DNA of 64,000 nt from Desulfuromonadales bacterium (GCA_016650295.1 JAENWA010000032.1:62001-126000); one strand, 5' to 3'. Positions 7,928 to 19,244 are shown, counted from the first letter of the stretch. Program-made: numbers and translations. Notes: generated by a model not told the origin, from the sequence alone.

Positions 7928-10447
7928 TTAATTCAGCTTTTCCCCGAAAAACACCGCCATCTTCTCAAACACCGCGTCCGAATCCCCCGTAATCAGCTCC
8001 GTATCCGGCAGCGACCGCAGGAAAATCTTGCCGTAACCCTTGGTAGTTATGCGCCGGTCCAGGATCAGCACCGCCCCGCGATCATCACGACTGCGAATCA
8101 GACGGCCGAAGCCCTGACGGAACTTGATCACCGCCTGGGGGATGGAAAACTCGCGGAACGAATCACCGCCGCCGGCATCGATCTGTTCGGAGCGGGCCTG
8201 CTGGACCGGCTCGGTCGGTACCTGGAACGGAAGGCGGGCGATGATTACCAGTCTGAGCGCCTCGCCCTTCACATCCACCCCTTCCCAGAAGGAATCGGTT
8301 CCGAACAGCACGGCATTACCTTCCTTGCGGAAATGGGCCAGCAGGGCATGCCGGCCTGTCGCGCCCTGCTTGAGCGCCGTCAGTCCCAGCCTGGCCAGCT
8401 CCGGGGCCAGGGAGGCATGCACCTTGTTCAGCAGGTCATAAGAGGTGAACAGAATGAAAGCGCCCCCCCGGGAGACCGCCACGGCCCGCAGGATGCGCTC
8501 CTCCAGCGCCTCGCGGAATCCGGGTGCAGTCGGTTCGGGCATGTCGTCCGGCACCGCCACGAAGACCTGACGGGCATAGTCAAAGGGTGAAGCCAGACGC
8601 AGTTCATTGAAGCGTTCCTTGGGGAGCAGGCTGAAACCGGTCCGCTTTTTGAGGTACTTGAAATCGCCCCCCACGGTCAGGGTGGCCGAGGTGACAATAA
8701 TCGTCTTGAGCCGGTCCAGGATGGTCTCCCTGACTTGGCCCGAGATATCCAGCGGTGCCGCACACAAGCGGGCCTGCACACCACGGTGGCCGGAGGATGT
8801 TTCGATCCAGCGGCAGTAACCTTCCGGGTCGGTAATAAAGAACAACAGGCCGTCGGCCATGGCCTGCAGGCGCCCCTCGATACCGCCCGCATCCAGCAGC
8901 TGGTCGGCCAGCTTTTCCTTGAGCCTGTCGGGCAGGTCCCCGCAACGACGCAGCAGGGTCCGCAGGGCCGAGGTGTAGTCTCCTATGGCATCGGCCAGGG
9001 TCTGCACCCGTTGGCGGCACTCCTGCCAGAACGCCTTGCGCTCCACCTCGGGCGTGATGCGCAGTTTACGCTCGCGCCCTTCAGCCCCGGTCTCACACTC
9101 CAGAGCCAGAGCCATCCAGTCCATGGTTGCTTCCGTCAGATTGGCTACGTCGTGGGCCTTGGGCAGCAAGTGGGTTTCCAGCAGAGCCGAGAGTTCGGTA
9201 TACAAAGCCTCCATGGACTCGGGCAGTTCCCGGGTCAGGCGGCTGGAGATGATCGTCAGCAGTCCGGCCCGGCTGGCCTTCTGGGGGACGAGACGGTTCA
9301 GCTGTTTGAGGATGGCGCCCCGCGAAATGACCAGTGACAGGTGGCTGGTGGCCACATCCTCCAGGTGGTGCCCCTCGTCGAAGATCAGTCGTTCAAAGGG
9401 GGGCAGGATGGCGGTGGCATCGTAGCCGGTCTCCTTGCGCAGGACAATATCCGACAGCAGCAGGGCATGATTGACCACCAGGATCCGGGCGGCCGATGAA
9501 TCCCGTCGGGCACGGTAAAAGAAGCAGCGGTTGAAGTGCTTGCATTTGGAGCGGCTGCACTGGTCGGCCTCGCAGCAGACCTCTTCCCAGGTGCTGCCGC
9601 GTGGTGTAAAGGAAAGGTCACTGCGGCAGCCGTCCTGGCACCCCTTGCTCCACTCGATGATGCTGGTCAGCTCGGCGGTGGCCTCGTCCGGAAACAGGGA
9701 CGGTTCGGCCTCGGCCTGTTCCAGCTTACGCAGACAGGCGTAGTTGCTGCGTCCTTTCACCAGGGCCGCCTTGAATTCCACGGAGGAATTGCGGGCCAGA
9801 AAGGGGAGGTCTTTTTTGATCAGCTGTTCCTGCAGATTGATGGTGTTGGTGGAGATGACCACCCGCTGGTTGTTGCGGACGGCCCACAGGATGGATGGGA
9901 CCAGATAGGCCAGGGACTTGCCGGTACCGGTGCCGGCCTCCACCAGGACAACCTTGTCATTGTTAAAGGCCTCGGCCACGGCGAAGGCCATGCGCAGCTG
10001 TTCATCGCGCTGTTCATAGCCCTTGAGATGCGCCATCATGCCGTCCGGCGCAAAAACCCGGCCGATTTCATCCAGGGAGAGCAGTTCCCCCTTCTGCTCG
10101 GTGAAGGGAGAGACCACCTGGTAGCAGCGATTGCAGTCGTTATCGATGATAGCAAAACCGATGCCCTGGTTGCCGGCCACCGAAGCGATCTCCATGTCGG
10201 CGGCCGAGGGGGTCAGGTCGCCGGAGGGGTGATTGTGAATCACCACATCGCCGCAGGAGGCCCGCGTAAGAATCGCCGGGACCGCCACCTTGCTCCCGCG
10301 GGCGATGACCTCCACTTCGCACACGAGGCCGTCCACATTGCAGCGTCCGATGAAGAACACCTCGTTGCCGGAGGCAGCGCCGATCTCGTGGCGCATCAGG
10401 GCGCGGCAGTCTGAGGTGAAGTTGGTTTCCATAAGGTTCAACACCAT
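7928..10447 (-). CDS. RadC-like JAMM domain fused to a DinG/XPD-type Fe-S helicase
   Basis: An 839-residue fusion. Residues about 8-120 form a RadC-type JAB/JAMM domain with HNHPSGDLTPSAAD at 71-84, giving H71, H73 and D84 as zinc ligands. The rest is an XPD/DinG superfamily-2 helicase: Walker A AGTGTGKS (171-178), a cysteine-rich insert (candidate ligands C238, C297, C302, C308) typical of the [4Fe-4S] domain, DEGH box (357-360), and a C-terminal helicase domain with GTDSFWEGVDVKG and QGFGRLIRS. It should unwind structured DNA in repair. RadC domains normally occur alone or in mobile elements, so the fusion is unusual. The start could also be the ATG five codons downstream; neither has a clear Shine-Dalgarno. 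Confidence 0.92.
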   Translation of the reverse strand: MVLNLMETNFTSDCRALMRHEIGAASGNEVFFIGRCNVDGLVCEVEVIARGSKVAVPAILTRASCGDVVIHNHPSGDLTPSAADMEIASVAGNQGIGFAIIDNDCNRCYQVVSPFTEQKGELLSLDEIGRVFAPDGMMAHLKGYEQRDEQLRMAFAVAEAFNNDKVVLVEAGTGTGKSLAYLVPSILWAVRNNQRVVISTNTINLQEQLIKKDLPFLARNSSVEFKAALVKGRSNYACLRKLEQAEAEPSLFPDEATAELTSIIEWSKGCQDGCRSDLSFTPRGSTWEEVCCEADQCSRSKCKHFNRCFFYRARRDSSAARILVVNHALLLSDIVLRKETGYDATAILPPFERLIFDEGHHLEDVATSHLSLVISRGAILKQLNRLVPQKASRAGLLTIISSRLTRELPESMEALYTELSALLETHLLPKAHDVANLTEATMDWMALALECETGAEGRERKLRITPEVERKAFWQECRQRVQTLADAIGDYTSALRTLLRRCGDLPDRLKEKLADQLLDAGGIEGRLQAMADGLLFFITDPEGYCRWIETSSGHRGVQARLCAAPLDISGQVRETILDRLKTIIVTSATLTVGGDFKYLKKRTGFSLLPKERFNELRLASPFDYARQVFVAVPDDMPEPTAPGFREALEERILRAVAVSRGGAFILFTSYDLLNKVHASLAPELARLGLTALKQGATGRHALLAHFRKEGNAVLFGTDSFWEGVDVKGEALRLVIIARLPFQVPTEPVQQARSEQIDAGGGDSFREFSIPQAVIKFRQGFGRLIRSRDDRGAVLILDRRITTKGYGKIFLRSLPDTELITGDSDAVFEKMAVFFGEKLN

Positions 10448-10699
10448 ACCATATCACAGGAAAAAAGGCACCGCTGAATCCTCCGGGATTTTACCGCCAC
10501 CTTTTCGGCGCATTATGTGCGTCACGATATTTTTTTAATTAATACTGCTCACCAGTGAAATAAATATGTTGAAATTGGAAGCACACTGTAGCAGGATTTC
10601 AAACTGCTGCGTTATCAAGTGCAGAATGAATTTCCGTTTATGGGACAAGAGCGCCCGATTATTCGTTAACGCACGTATTCTATTTATCAGGACTGGAAA

Positions 10700-12838
10700 A
10701 TGGGGAAACACCTGGAAAAGCTGGCTGTCGAGCTCGGTAGTGCACAGACCGGCTGTGTCACGTCCGATGAGGTTCTGATCCCCTTGAAAAAGGCGGTCGA
10801 CATCATGCAACTCGGCGTGACTATTACCGATATGCAACGAAAGATCCTCTACACGAATATTGCTGATGCCAGGATGCACGGATACGAGGTTGCGGAACTG
10901 ATCGGCCGGGATGTGCGTATTTTCGCTCTCGCTTCGTCTCACAATGACCTCGTGCCGGAATATATGCAGAATTTGAGTCACTGGAGCCGTGATACTCTCA
11001 ATTGTCGCAAGGATGGCAGTGTTTTTCCGGTACGGGTGACCTCCGACGTCGTTAAGGAGGTCAAGGATGGCACATTGAGCGGCATTGCAATTGTTGCAAC
11101 CTGCGAGGACATTACCGAGCGGAAGCGCTCGGAAGAAACTCTGCACCTGCGCCAGCAGGTTATCGAATCAAGCACGAATGGTATCATGATCACCGATACA
11201 ACCCAGCCGGAAAACCCGATCGTATACGTTAACCCGGCCTTTGGACGCATCACCGGATATGACCTGCAGGAAGTGATCGGGCGCAGTATAAACTTTCTTC
11301 TCGGTGAGGATCAGGAACAGATCGAATTCATAAAGATCTACGCGGCGATGCATGAACATCGTGAAGGGAACGCCGTTCTGCGCAGCTACCGCAAGGACGG
11401 CAGTCTGTTCTGGAATGAGCTTTCAATCTTCCCGGTACTGGAAGAGGACGGGACGATAGCCCATTTTGTATGGAACATCAATGATGTTACCGAACGCGAA
11501 CAGCATGAAGAGCTGCTTGAGTATCAGGCAAACCACGATGCGCTCACCGGACTTCCCAACCGCAATCTTCTCGCTGACCGGATCACCCAGTCGCTCGCCA
11601 ATGCAAACCGTTACAAACATCAGGTAGCAGTGCTGTTCATTGATCTGGATAATTTCAAATTCGTCAACGACAGCCTGGGGCACGCCCTGGGCGACCGAAT
11701 GCTGGTAATCCTGGCCGACCGGTTGCATAAATGCATTCGCTCCGGGGATACGGTGGCCCGTTACGGAGGAGATGAATTTGTTGTGGTTGTCTCCTATCTG
11801 GAGAAGAGCGAGGATGCTGCCACCGTCGTGCATAATATTCAGGAACAGATGTTCCTGCCTCTTACCATTGACGGACATGAATTCGGTGTGACCTGCAGTA
11901 TCGGCATCAGCGTCTATCCCAAGGACGGGCATGATGTGGACACCTTACTGAAGAATGCGGATGTCGCCATGTACCGGGCCAAGGAGCACAGTCGCAACAC
12001 ATTCCGGTATTACACGAGTGAAATGAACGACAGGGTTGTCGAGCGCATGATAATTGAACGGCATCTGCGCCACGCCCTTGAACGGGAAGAGTTCGAGGTC
12101 CACTACCAGCCGCAGATAGAGTTGATCAACGGTCGTATCACCGGTGTTGAGGCTCTGTTGCGCTGGAACAGCCCGGAGTTGGGGATGGTCTGTCCCGACC
12201 GTTTTATTCCGCTGGCAGAGGAGACCGGTCTGATCGTCCCCATCGGTGAATGGATACTTACAACCAGTTGCCGGCAGAACAAGGCCTGGCAGGAGGCCGG
12301 TCTCCCTCCATTGACCATGGCGGTGAATCTTTCAGCCCGCCAGTTGCAGAAAAAGGATCTGGCCGGTCTCGTTGAGAAGATCCTGCAGGAAACAGGACTT
12401 GATCCACACTTCCTGGAACTGGAGCTTGTTGAAAGCATGGTCATGCGGGACGTGGAAAGTGCGGCTGCAATAATGAAGGAGTTGAAAAAACTGGGAGTTC
12501 AGCTTGCCATGGACGATTTCGGTACCGGCCATTCCAGCTTGAGTTACCTGAAGCGTTTTCCCTTTGACAAACTTAAAATCGACCTCTCGTTTGTTCGGGA
12601 CATTATGACCGATCCCGATAGTGCGGCGATTGCCCGGGCAATTATAGCAATGGCCCACAATCTGAATCTGCGCGCGATTGCGGAAGGTGTCGAGACAGAA
12701 GAACAGCTTGAGTATCTTCGATTACACGGCTGTGATGAGATACAGGGTTTCTATGTCAGCAAACCGGTGCCTGCGCATGTTTTGGAGAAACTGCTCCGCG
12801 AAGACGGACGGCTCTGGAAGCCGTCCGGTCCGAACTGA
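10700..12838 (+). CDS. PAS-PAS-GGDEF-EAL cyclic-di-GMP protein
   Basis: A 712-residue cytosolic protein with no membrane helix. It has two PAS domains (about 28-142 and 148-268), a diguanylate cyclase domain with intact GGDEF at 356-360, and an EAL phosphodiesterase domain with EALLRW at 484-489 and DDFGTGHSSL. An RxxD product-inhibition site (RSGD, 347-350) lies five residues before GGDEF, where the canonical I-site sits. Both catalytic signatures are intact, so the balance between synthesis and breakdown of c-di-GMP is presumably set by PAS ligands. It converges on the HD-GYP gene 15 bp away. AGGA precedes the ATG. Confidence 0.95.
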   Translation: MGKHLEKLAVELGSAQTGCVTSDEVLIPLKKAVDIMQLGVTITDMQRKILYTNIADARMHGYEVAELIGRDVRIFALASSHNDLVPEYMQNLSHWSRDTLNCRKDGSVFPVRVTSDVVKEVKDGTLSGIAIVATCEDITERKRSEETLHLRQQVIESSTNGIMITDTTQPENPIVYVNPAFGRITGYDLQEVIGRSINFLLGEDQEQIEFIKIYAAMHEHREGNAVLRSYRKDGSLFWNELSIFPVLEEDGTIAHFVWNINDVTEREQHEELLEYQANHDALTGLPNRNLLADRITQSLANANRYKHQVAVLFIDLDNFKFVNDSLGHALGDRMLVILADRLHKCIRSGDTVARYGGDEFVVVVSYLEKSEDAATVVHNIQEQMFLPLTIDGHEFGVTCSIGISVYPKDGHDVDTLLKNADVAMYRAKEHSRNTFRYYTSEMNDRVVERMIIERHLRHALEREEFEVHYQPQIELINGRITGVEALLRWNSPELGMVCPDRFIPLAEETGLIVPIGEWILTTSCRQNKAWQEAGLPPLTMAVNLSARQLQKKDLAGLVEKILQETGLDPHFLELELVESMVMRDVESAAAIMKELKKLGVQLAMDDFGTGHSSLSYLKRFPFDKLKIDLSFVRDIMTDPDSAAIARAIIAMAHNLNLRAIAEGVETEEQLEYLRLHGCDEIQGFYVSKPVPAHVLEKLLREDGRLWKPSGPN

Positions 12839-12853
12839 CAACCGGGCTCGGTC

Positions 12854-13927
12854 TTAACCCCGGTTCCTCTCAAAGATCACGTTGAACTCATCCTTTATAA
12901 CCCGGAACGCTCCCAGCGCCCGGGGATCAAAATGTCCCGGCAGGGTCCTCCCGTCTCCATTAAGAATGATGTTGCAGGTCGTAGCGTGGTCAAGGGCTTT
13001 TTTATAGCCGCGGTTACTGCGCAAGGCGTCATACTGATCGACCAGCATGACTATCCGCCCTTCCAGTGGAATTTCCTCCTGTTTCAAGCCATGAGGATAG
13101 CCGCTGCCATCCCAGCGTTCGTGATGTGTCGCCGAAATGGAAGCTGCCATCTGGAGCATGCGGTGCGATGAGCCTTGCAGTATTTTGGCGCCGATCATGG
13201 TGTGCTGCTTGATAATGTCGAACTCATCGCTCGTGAGCGCCCCCTGCTTGAGCAGGACCGAATCAGGAATGCCGATCTTGCCGATATCGTGCATGGCGCT
13301 GGCCACGGAGATATCCTCCGTGAAGTCGTCCGGCAGCCCCATGTACCTGGCAAGCCGGCCGGCGTACATGCCGATACGTGAAATATGGAGTCCGGTGACT
13401 CCGTCCCTGAGTTCGGCGGCTGTGGTAAGCCGTTCGATGACCTCCCTGCTCATCCCGGCCAGTTTGTTGAGCGCCTCGTTCAGCTCTATCGTGCGTTGTG
13501 AAACGGTTTGTTCCAGTTCGAGCTTGTAGTTCTTCTCAATCCGCGTCAGTCGCTTGAAATTTACGCCCTTTTCTATGGTGTGGAGCAGGTAGGGGGGGGT
13601 ATAGGGTTTGATGATGAAGTCATAGGCTCCCTTCTGGATAGCCTGGACCGCAATATCCAGGTCTGCGTAGGCGGTCATCAGGATGACCGGCGTCTCCCGG
13701 TCGAGAAAACAGATTTTTTCCAGCAGCTCGATACCGGTCATTCCGGGCATGTTAATATCCGTCAGGACCAGGTCGACCGGTTCTTTCACGAACTGTTTGA
13801 TGGCATCATATCCATTGTCGAATGGAATGACATGGAAACCGCACCCGGTGAGTAATGCGGAAACGCTGTCCAGCACATAATGGTCATCATCGATTATAAA
13901 TACCGTTCCTTGCGTATCAGGGGACAT
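12854..13927 (-). CDS. HD-GYP response regulator (c-di-GMP phosphodiesterase type)
   Basis: A 357-residue protein with an N-terminal receiver (FIIDDDHY acidic pocket, VLTDINMPG phosphoacceptor, KPYTPP switch Lys) and a C-terminal HD-GYP domain. The latter has [38 protein letters not shown] and other conserved metal ligands. It probably hydrolyses c-di-GMP once phosphorylated. The ATG at 13927 has GAGG at 9-nt spacing; a TTG two codons earlier would be too close. It overlaps the end of the upstream hybrid kinase by 11 nt, indicating translational coupling and suggesting that kinase is its partner. Confidence 0.95.
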   Translation of the reverse strand: MSPDTQGTVFIIDDDHYVLDSVSALLTGCGFHVIPFDNGYDAIKQFVKEPVDLVLTDINMPGMTGIELLEKICFLDRETPVILMTAYADLDIAVQAIQKGAYDFIIKPYTPPYLLHTIEKGVNFKRLTRIEKNYKLELEQTVSQRTIELNEALNKLAGMSREVIERLTTAAELRDGVTGLHISRIGMYAGRLARYMGLPDDFTEDISVASAMHDIGKIGIPDSVLLKQGALTSDEFDIIKQHTMIGAKILQGSSHRMLQMAASISATHHERWDGSGYPHGLKQEEIPLEGRIVMLVDQYDALRSNRGYKKALDHATTCNIILNGDGRTLPGHFDPRALGAFRVIKDEFNVIFERNRG

Positions 13928-16900
13928 CTTCAAGTACCTCTTTAATCTTCATGAGCAGTTCTTTGGGCTTTATCGGCTTGTTGATGAAATACAGCCCGGT
14001 ATCTGATAACCACGAACTTTCCAAGGGAATCGAATCATCTGCGCCTGCGCACATGAGCACACGTATATCAGGATTGAGCCCCCTGACCCTTTGATACACA
14101 GCCTTTCCCCATATGTCCGGCAGGTCCATGTCGAGAATTGCCAGGCGGACTGTGTTGAGACATCCCCGATACTTTTCAAGGGCATGCTCACCATTTTCGG
14201 CTTCCAAAATCTTGTAGCCAAACTCCTGTAAAAGGTCTCGGGTCAGTTCGCGGTTTGCCGAGCAGTCATCTACAAGCAGTATGACGTCGCTGATTTCATG
14301 ACCTGCTTCTGCCGTCTTTTGCAACACCGCATCCTCAGGCACGTCGGAAAGAGGAAGATATATGCTGAATGTGGTCCCTTCATTCGGGCTGCTGTGACAG
14401 AAGATGTAACCGCCATGAGTCTTGATGATGCCATAGGCGATTGAAAGCCCGAGCCCGGTACCTTTTCCGGTCTCCTTGGTGGTGTAGAATGGCTCGAAGA
14501 TGTGTTTGATCGTTTCAGCACTGATGCCCTGGCCGGTGTCGGAGACTGTCAGCAGGGCGAAGCGTCCCACTGACCCGTATCCGTGAGTTGCGACGAAATG
14601 GGCGTCGAGTGATGCCGATTTTGTTGTAATGGTTATGATGCCTTCGCCAGGCAGTGCATCGCGGGCATTGGTGACCAGGTTCATCAATACCTGTTCTATC
14701 TGCATGGTGTCGGCCATGATCGGCAGTGGCTGTGCCGACAACTCGATTATAAACCGGGAATTCTCATCCAGCAGGCGCCGGAGAAGTTTTTCAATGCCTT
14801 CGACGATCATGTTCACGTCAGTGAGCCTGGGATTTCTGGGCTGCTTGCGACTGAAGGAAAGCAGCCCTTGGGTAAGGCTGGAACCGCGCCGCGTTGCGCC
14901 GAGCAACTGGTCGAACATTGCCCGGTAAGGACTATCGGCAGGCATTTCCTTTTGCATGACGGTTGCGTATCCGATAATCGCTGTCAGGATATTGTTGAAA
15001 TCGTGGGCAATACCGCCCGCCAGTTGGCCGACAGCCTCCAGTTTCTGTGAATGGAGCAGCTGGTTCTCCATGCTTTTGCGCTCGGTGATGTCCTCTTTTA
15101 TGGCGATGAAGTGTATGATCTGGCCGGACTGGTTCCGGAGCGGCGATATCGTGGCCAGCTCCCAGTAAAGGTCGCCGTTTTTCTTGATGTTCTGGAATTC
15201 ACCGGACCATTTACCTCCCGCCAGGATGGTTTGCCAAAGGTCTACGTACTCGGACTGGCTGGTAAATCCTGATTTAAGAAGGCTCGGATTCTGACCGAGC
15301 AGTTCTTGCAGCGTATAACCGGTCAGGTTTGTAACGTGTGGGTTAGCGTATTCGATAGTGCCTCGCAGATCGGTGATCATAATGGAAACGGGACTCTGTT
15401 CGACGACGTGAGAGAGTTTTCGCCAGCTTTCTTCGATTCTGTTACGTTCCTCAAGTTCCTTCTGAGCAGCCTCATAGAGGCGGGCGTTGTCCAGTGCCAG
15501 AGAGGCCAGTTTAGCGAAGCTGCATAATAAATCCATATTGGCTTCACTAAAGCGCATACCGGGATCGATGAAGGCAACACCGATTACCCCGACAATCTCG
15601 CCTCCGGATGTTAGCGGCACTCCGGCCATGGCGTGGAGACTGTTGCGCTTGGGGTCAGGCAACCGTCCGGGCCAGCTGTTATAATCATCGACGTGGTACG
15701 GTTTTCCGCTCTTCCAGACGTGACCGGCCAGGCCTTCACCCGGCTGAAGCGAGTGCTGGTCGAAGGTTGCGAAGATGCCGATCTGAACCTGTGTAATCAT
15801 GGTGTTCGTGTTTTTGTCATGCAGGTAAATATAACCATGCTCAGTCTGCATTAACGTTGCGGCGCGGCTGATAATTGCGGAAAGCAGGCTATGAAGTTCA
15901 AGGCGGCTGATCAGCCCAAGGGTTGTTTCATGGAGCGCCAGCAGATATTTGTTTTGCAGATCCATGGCTTGCTGCTGGCTGTCAAGCTCGGCGATCAGCT
16001 GATTGAAGGTTGTTTCAAGGGTGCTTATTTCGCTGATCCCCGATTCCGGATAGAGGCGGTCACTGCCGGTCTTGGTTTGCAGCTGTTTGACATGAGAAGT
16101 GAAATCAAGCAGCGGCTTTGAAATGTTCCCGAAAAAATTTCGCATGATGAAGAACAGGACCAACAGCAGCGGAATGATGCCGGCTGTGAAAACATTCCTT
16201 AAGCGGGTAATAGAAGTAAAGGCCTCTGCCGTGGGGTAGGACGCGCCGAGGATCCAGTTTTTGGAACGGAGCCTTTTGAAAGATGTCAGGGATTGAATGC
16301 CGTCGGAATTGACAGCTATCTCGGTCCCCTCAAACCCTTTGATGGCCCGGTCCAGGAGCTGGTTGGCGCCAGGAAGGGCCGCCGGTTTACTGATGCGGGC
16401 GGGGTCAGGGTGAGAGATTATCACGCGGTTTGTGTCAACAAGGAACAGATAGCCGGTTTTTCCGATTTTGCGCGAATTGAGCCGGCCCGGAAAATTGGCT
16501 TTAGTGAGGTCAGTGCTACCGCCCAGTACGGCAACAAGATTGCCCAGTGAATCGAAGATTGGTGCCGTCAGCATGATGACCGGGTTGTGATGATCCTGGG
16601 AAGAGATGTACGGATCGGATATGTGGGGTGCTTGTGTCGCAAGGGTCACGCGGAGGTAGTCCCGGAAGGAAAAGTCCTTTCCGGTGCGGGAGACGCCGAG
16701 CGGCAGTTCCGCCACCATTTGTCCCCGCTGGTTAAAGAGAAACATACCGTTGTCGAAGAGACTTGTGAACTCGGTTCGTTCCAGCAGGAATGCAAGCGCT
16801 TCGTCGGGATCGGAAATCTGTTCGGGGGTGAGTTTACTGGCAAGCGCAGTCAGCGGTTGCTGGGTGTTCAGGAGTTTCTGGTCAATCTCGTCGGCTAGAA

Positions 16901-17051
16901 TGGAAACGGTCAGGTTCTGTTGGGTAGTAATGGTTTCCTTGATAGTCCCTTCAAAATAAAAGAGGATGGAAAGCAAGACTACAGCCAGGAGGATGCAGAT
17001 TGAAACCGGGAGCAGCACCGTTATTCTTGTTTTAAGAGATAGTCTTTTCAT
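13917..17051 (-). CDS. Large hybrid sensor histidine kinase (Cache-GAF-PAS-HK-REC)
   Basis: A 1044-residue membrane sensor. Transmembrane helices at about 11-33 and 287-309 enclose a periplasmic double-Cache-like domain. Then come a GAF domain (about 380-520), a PAS domain with PAC (about 545-665), a kinase core with [16 protein letters not shown] as H box, [15 protein letters not shown] box and [13 protein letters not shown] box, and a C-terminal receiver with VDDCSANRE and [10 protein letters not shown]. The stimulus is unknown; Cache domains often bind small organic acids or amino acids. The 3' end overlaps the HD-GYP regulator, so it likely steers c-di-GMP level. Confidence 0.94.
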   Translation of the reverse strand: MKRLSLKTRITVLLPVSICILLAVVLLSILFYFEGTIKETITTQQNLTVSILADEIDQKLLNTQQPLTALASKLTPEQISDPDEALAFLLERTEFTSLFDNGMFLFNQRGQMVAELPLGVSRTGKDFSFRDYLRVTLATQAPHISDPYISSQDHHNPVIMLTAPIFDSLGNLVAVLGGSTDLTKANFPGRLNSRKIGKTGYLFLVDTNRVIISHPDPARISKPAALPGANQLLDRAIKGFEGTEIAVNSDGIQSLTSFKRLRSKNWILGASYPTAEAFTSITRLRNVFTAGIIPLLLVLFFIMRNFFGNISKPLLDFTSHVKQLQTKTGSDRLYPESGISEISTLETTFNQLIAELDSQQQAMDLQNKYLLALHETTLGLISRLELHSLLSAIISRAATLMQTEHGYIYLHDKNTNTMITQVQIGIFATFDQHSLQPGEGLAGHVWKSGKPYHVDDYNSWPGRLPDPKRNSLHAMAGVPLTSGGEIVGVIGVAFIDPGMRFSEANMDLLCSFAKLASLALDNARLYEAAQKELEERNRIEESWRKLSHVVEQSPVSIMITDLRGTIEYANPHVTNLTGYTLQELLGQNPSLLKSGFTSQSEYVDLWQTILAGGKWSGEFQNIKKNGDLYWELATISPLRNQSGQIIHFIAIKEDITERKSMENQLLHSQKLEAVGQLAGGIAHDFNNILTAIIGYATVMQKEMPADSPYRAMFDQLLGATRRGSSLTQGLLSFSRKQPRNPRLTDVNMIVEGIEKLLRRLLDENSRFIIELSAQPLPIMADTMQIEQVLMNLVTNARDALPGEGIITITTKSASLDAHFVATHGYGSVGRFALLTVSDTGQGISAETIKHIFEPFYTTKETGKGTGLGLSIAYGIIKTHGGYIFCHSSPNEGTTFSIYLPLSDVPEDAVLQKTAEAGHEISDVILLVDDCSANRELTRDLLQEFGYKILEAENGEHALEKYRGCLNTVRLAILDMDLPDIWGKAVYQRVRGLNPDIRVLMCAGADDSIPLESSWLSDTGLYFINKPIKPKELLMKIKEVLEDVP

Positions 17052-17263
17052 AACGTCGCTGGGTTTTGGTCTGGCAGAAAACGATAACTACGGATCATGA
17101 CTGCGACTTTAATGTAACATAATATTGTGTATTGGTGGCAGATTTTGTCTGCAACTCACCATATTTATAGCTGCTCAATGCGGTTCCGGGACACATTTCC
17201 CTTTTACAACTACGGGGGCATGGGCTACTATGTTTCCACTTTTATTATCAAGGGTGGCTTTAC

Positions 17264-18517
17264 GTGGATAAACTCATAATCAATGGCGGCAAAAAGCTGA
17301 AAGGCGAAGTGCAGGTCAGCGGCTCCAAGAACGCCGCGCTGCCGATTTTTGTCGCCACCATTCTGGCGCCGGGGCTGAACCAGATCAGCAATGTGCCGTT
17401 TCTGCGCGATATCAATACCACCATCAAGGTGCTGGAGTCTCTCGGCGCCAGAGTGGAGGGCAACGGCCATGTGGTCAAAATAGATACCTCCGATATCAAC
17501 AGCCATGAGGCTACCTACGATCTGGTCAAGACCATGCGCGCCTCGGTGCTGGTGTTGGGACCGCTGCTGGCACGTTTCGGCCAGGCGCGGGTCTCCCTTC
17601 CGGGCGGCTGCGCCATCGGTGCCCGCCCCATCGACCTGCATCTCAAAGGTCTCCAGGCCTTGGGGGCTGAGATCACTCTTGAACACGGTTACGTGGAGGC
17701 CACGTGCAAGAAATTGAAGGGTGCCCGCATCAATTTTGACGTCTCCACCGTCGGCGGCACGGAACACCTGATGATGGCGGCCGCCACCGCCAAAGGCGAA
17801 ACCGTTCTTGAAAATGCCGCCCGGGAGCCGGAGATCGTTGACCTTGGTCTTTATTTGAACCGGATGGGGGCCAGGATCGAGGGAGCCGGCACAGATACCA
17901 TCCGTATCCAGGGCGTGTCGGAGCTTTCCGCCGCCAGCTACGAAGTCATGCCGGACCGTATCGAGGCCGGCACCTTCATGATCGCGGCCGCCATGACTGG
18001 CGGCGATATCAGGATCAACGGTATGAAGCTGGAGCATCTCGACGCACTGGCCTTCAAAATGCAGGATGCCGGAGTCGAGATCACCAGCCGCGACGGCGTG
18101 GTGCGGGTCAAGGGCCCCAAACGGCTCAAGAGCGTCAACATCAAGACCCGTCCCTATCCCGGTTTTCCGACCGACATGCAGGCCCAGTTCATGGCGATGA
18201 TGTGCGTGGCCGACGGGGCCAGCGTCATCAGCGAAAACATCTTCGAGAACCGCTTCATGCATGTCTCGGAACTGCTCCGTTTCGGCGCCGACATCATCAT
18301 CGAAGGCAACACCGCCACGGTCAAGGGCATCAAGAAACTCTCCGGGGCACCATCCATGGCCACCGATCTGCGCGCTTCGGCTTCACTGATCCTGGCCGGA
18401 CTGGCGGCGGAGGGCACATCGGAGGTCACCCGGATCTACCATCTGGACCGCGGCTATGAATCCATAGAGAAGAAACTGGCAGGTTTGGGTGCCGACATTG
18501 TGAGAGTAAAGGAGTGA
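17264..18517 (+). CDS. murA: UDP-N-acetylglucosamine 1-carboxyvinyltransferase
   Basis: MurA transfers enolpyruvate from phosphoenolpyruvate to UDP-GlcNAc, the first committed step of peptidoglycan synthesis in the cytosol. The 417-residue length is standard. K22-N23 in SGSKNAALP and the catalytic Cys C116 in [15 protein letters not shown] are present; a Cys rather than Asp here predicts fosfomycin sensitivity. The start is GTG at 17264 with AGGGTGG about 8 nt upstream. hisG follows after 79 bp, hinting at co-transcription. The leader contains a small hairpin (GCAGATTTTGTCTGC) of unknown significance. Confidence 0.98.
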   Translation: MDKLIINGGKKLKGEVQVSGSKNAALPIFVATILAPGLNQISNVPFLRDINTTIKVLESLGARVEGNGHVVKIDTSDINSHEATYDLVKTMRASVLVLGPLLARFGQARVSLPGGCAIGARPIDLHLKGLQALGAEITLEHGYVEATCKKLKGARINFDVSTVGGTEHLMMAAATAKGETVLENAAREPEIVDLGLYLNRMGARIEGAGTDTIRIQGVSELSAASYEVMPDRIEAGTFMIAAAMTGGDIRINGMKLEHLDALAFKMQDAGVEITSRDGVVRVKGPKRLKSVNIKTRPYPGFPTDMQAQFMAMMCVADGASVISENIFENRFMHVSELLRFGADIIIEGNTATVKGIKKLSGAPSMATDLRASASLILAGLAAEGTSEVTRIYHLDRGYESIEKKLAGLGADIVRVKE

Positions 18518-18596
18518 GGAGGCAGGGATCAGGGACTAGGGACCAGGGATCAGAAAAAGATCCGGCCCCCGTTCTCCGGTCCCCGATCCCGGAATT
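18518..18596 (+). repeat. Short GGGATCAGGGAC-type repeat between murA and hisG
   Basis: The gap contains four near-tandem units of the form AGGGA(C/T)CA (around 18526-18553: GGGATCAGGGACTAGGGACC, then AGGGATCAG), followed by partly complementary CCGGTCCCCGATCCCGG just before the hisG start. It can fold into a hairpin that would sit over the hisG ribosome-binding region, and no clear Shine-Dalgarno is visible for hisG. It may be a recombining intergenic repeat rather than a specific regulator. Confidence 0.4.
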
Positions 18597-19244
18597 ATGA
18601 ACGACTGGATTACCATAGCAATCCCCAAGGGGCGTATCCTGGAAGAGTCGGTGGAACTGTTCGGCACAATCGGCATCGACTGCCGTGAGCTGCTCTCCGA
18701 TTCCCGCAAGCTGATCTTCGAGAATCCTCAGCAGCGCATGCGCTACATGATCGTGCGGGCCACCGACGTGCCGACCTATGTGGAGTACGGCAGTGCCGAT
18801 CTCGGTATTGTCGGCAAGGATACGCTGATGGAGCAGGGCAAGGACGTCTATGAGCCGCTGGACTTGAAATTCGGTTACTGCCGGATGATGGTGGCCGAGC
18901 CGGCGGGGCTGGCCAAGAACGACGATCCCGCCGGATGGTCGCATATCCGCATCGCCACCAAGTATCCGCACGTGGCCGAGAGTTACTTTGCCGCCAAAGG
19001 CATCCAGGTGGAGATCATCAAGCTGTACGGTTCCATCGAACTGGCGCCGCTGGTGGGACTGTCCGAGCGGATTGTGGATCTGGTCTCCACCGGCGAGACG
19101 CTCAAGCAAAACGGACTGGTGGAGGTGGAAACCATCGCCGAGATCACCACCCGCCTGATCGTCAACCGAGCCAGCCTGAAGACCAAACACAAACGGATTA
19201 CCGAAATCATACAGGGGTTGGAGCGGGTGCTCCAGTCTATATAG
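18597..19244 (+). CDS. hisG: ATP phosphoribosyltransferase, short form
   Basis: HisG joins ATP and phosphoribosyl pyrophosphate in the first step of histidine synthesis. At 215 residues it is the short form (HisGS), which lacks the C-terminal regulatory domain and works with HisZ. No hisZ is seen here. The protein begins with TIAIPKGRILEE and has the PRPP-binding region DLVSTGETLKQNGL, both characteristic. The TAG stop codon at 19242-19244 is formed partly by the adjoining inverted-repeat element, whose first G supplies the third base. Confidence 0.97.
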   Translation: MNDWITIAIPKGRILEESVELFGTIGIDCRELLSDSRKLIFENPQQRMRYMIVRATDVPTYVEYGSADLGIVGKDTLMEQGKDVYEPLDLKFGYCRMMVAEPAGLAKNDDPAGWSHIRIATKYPHVAESYFAAKGIQVEIIKLYGSIELAPLVGLSERIVDLVSTGETLKQNGLVEVETIAEITTRLIVNRASLKTKHKRITEIIQGLERVLQSI

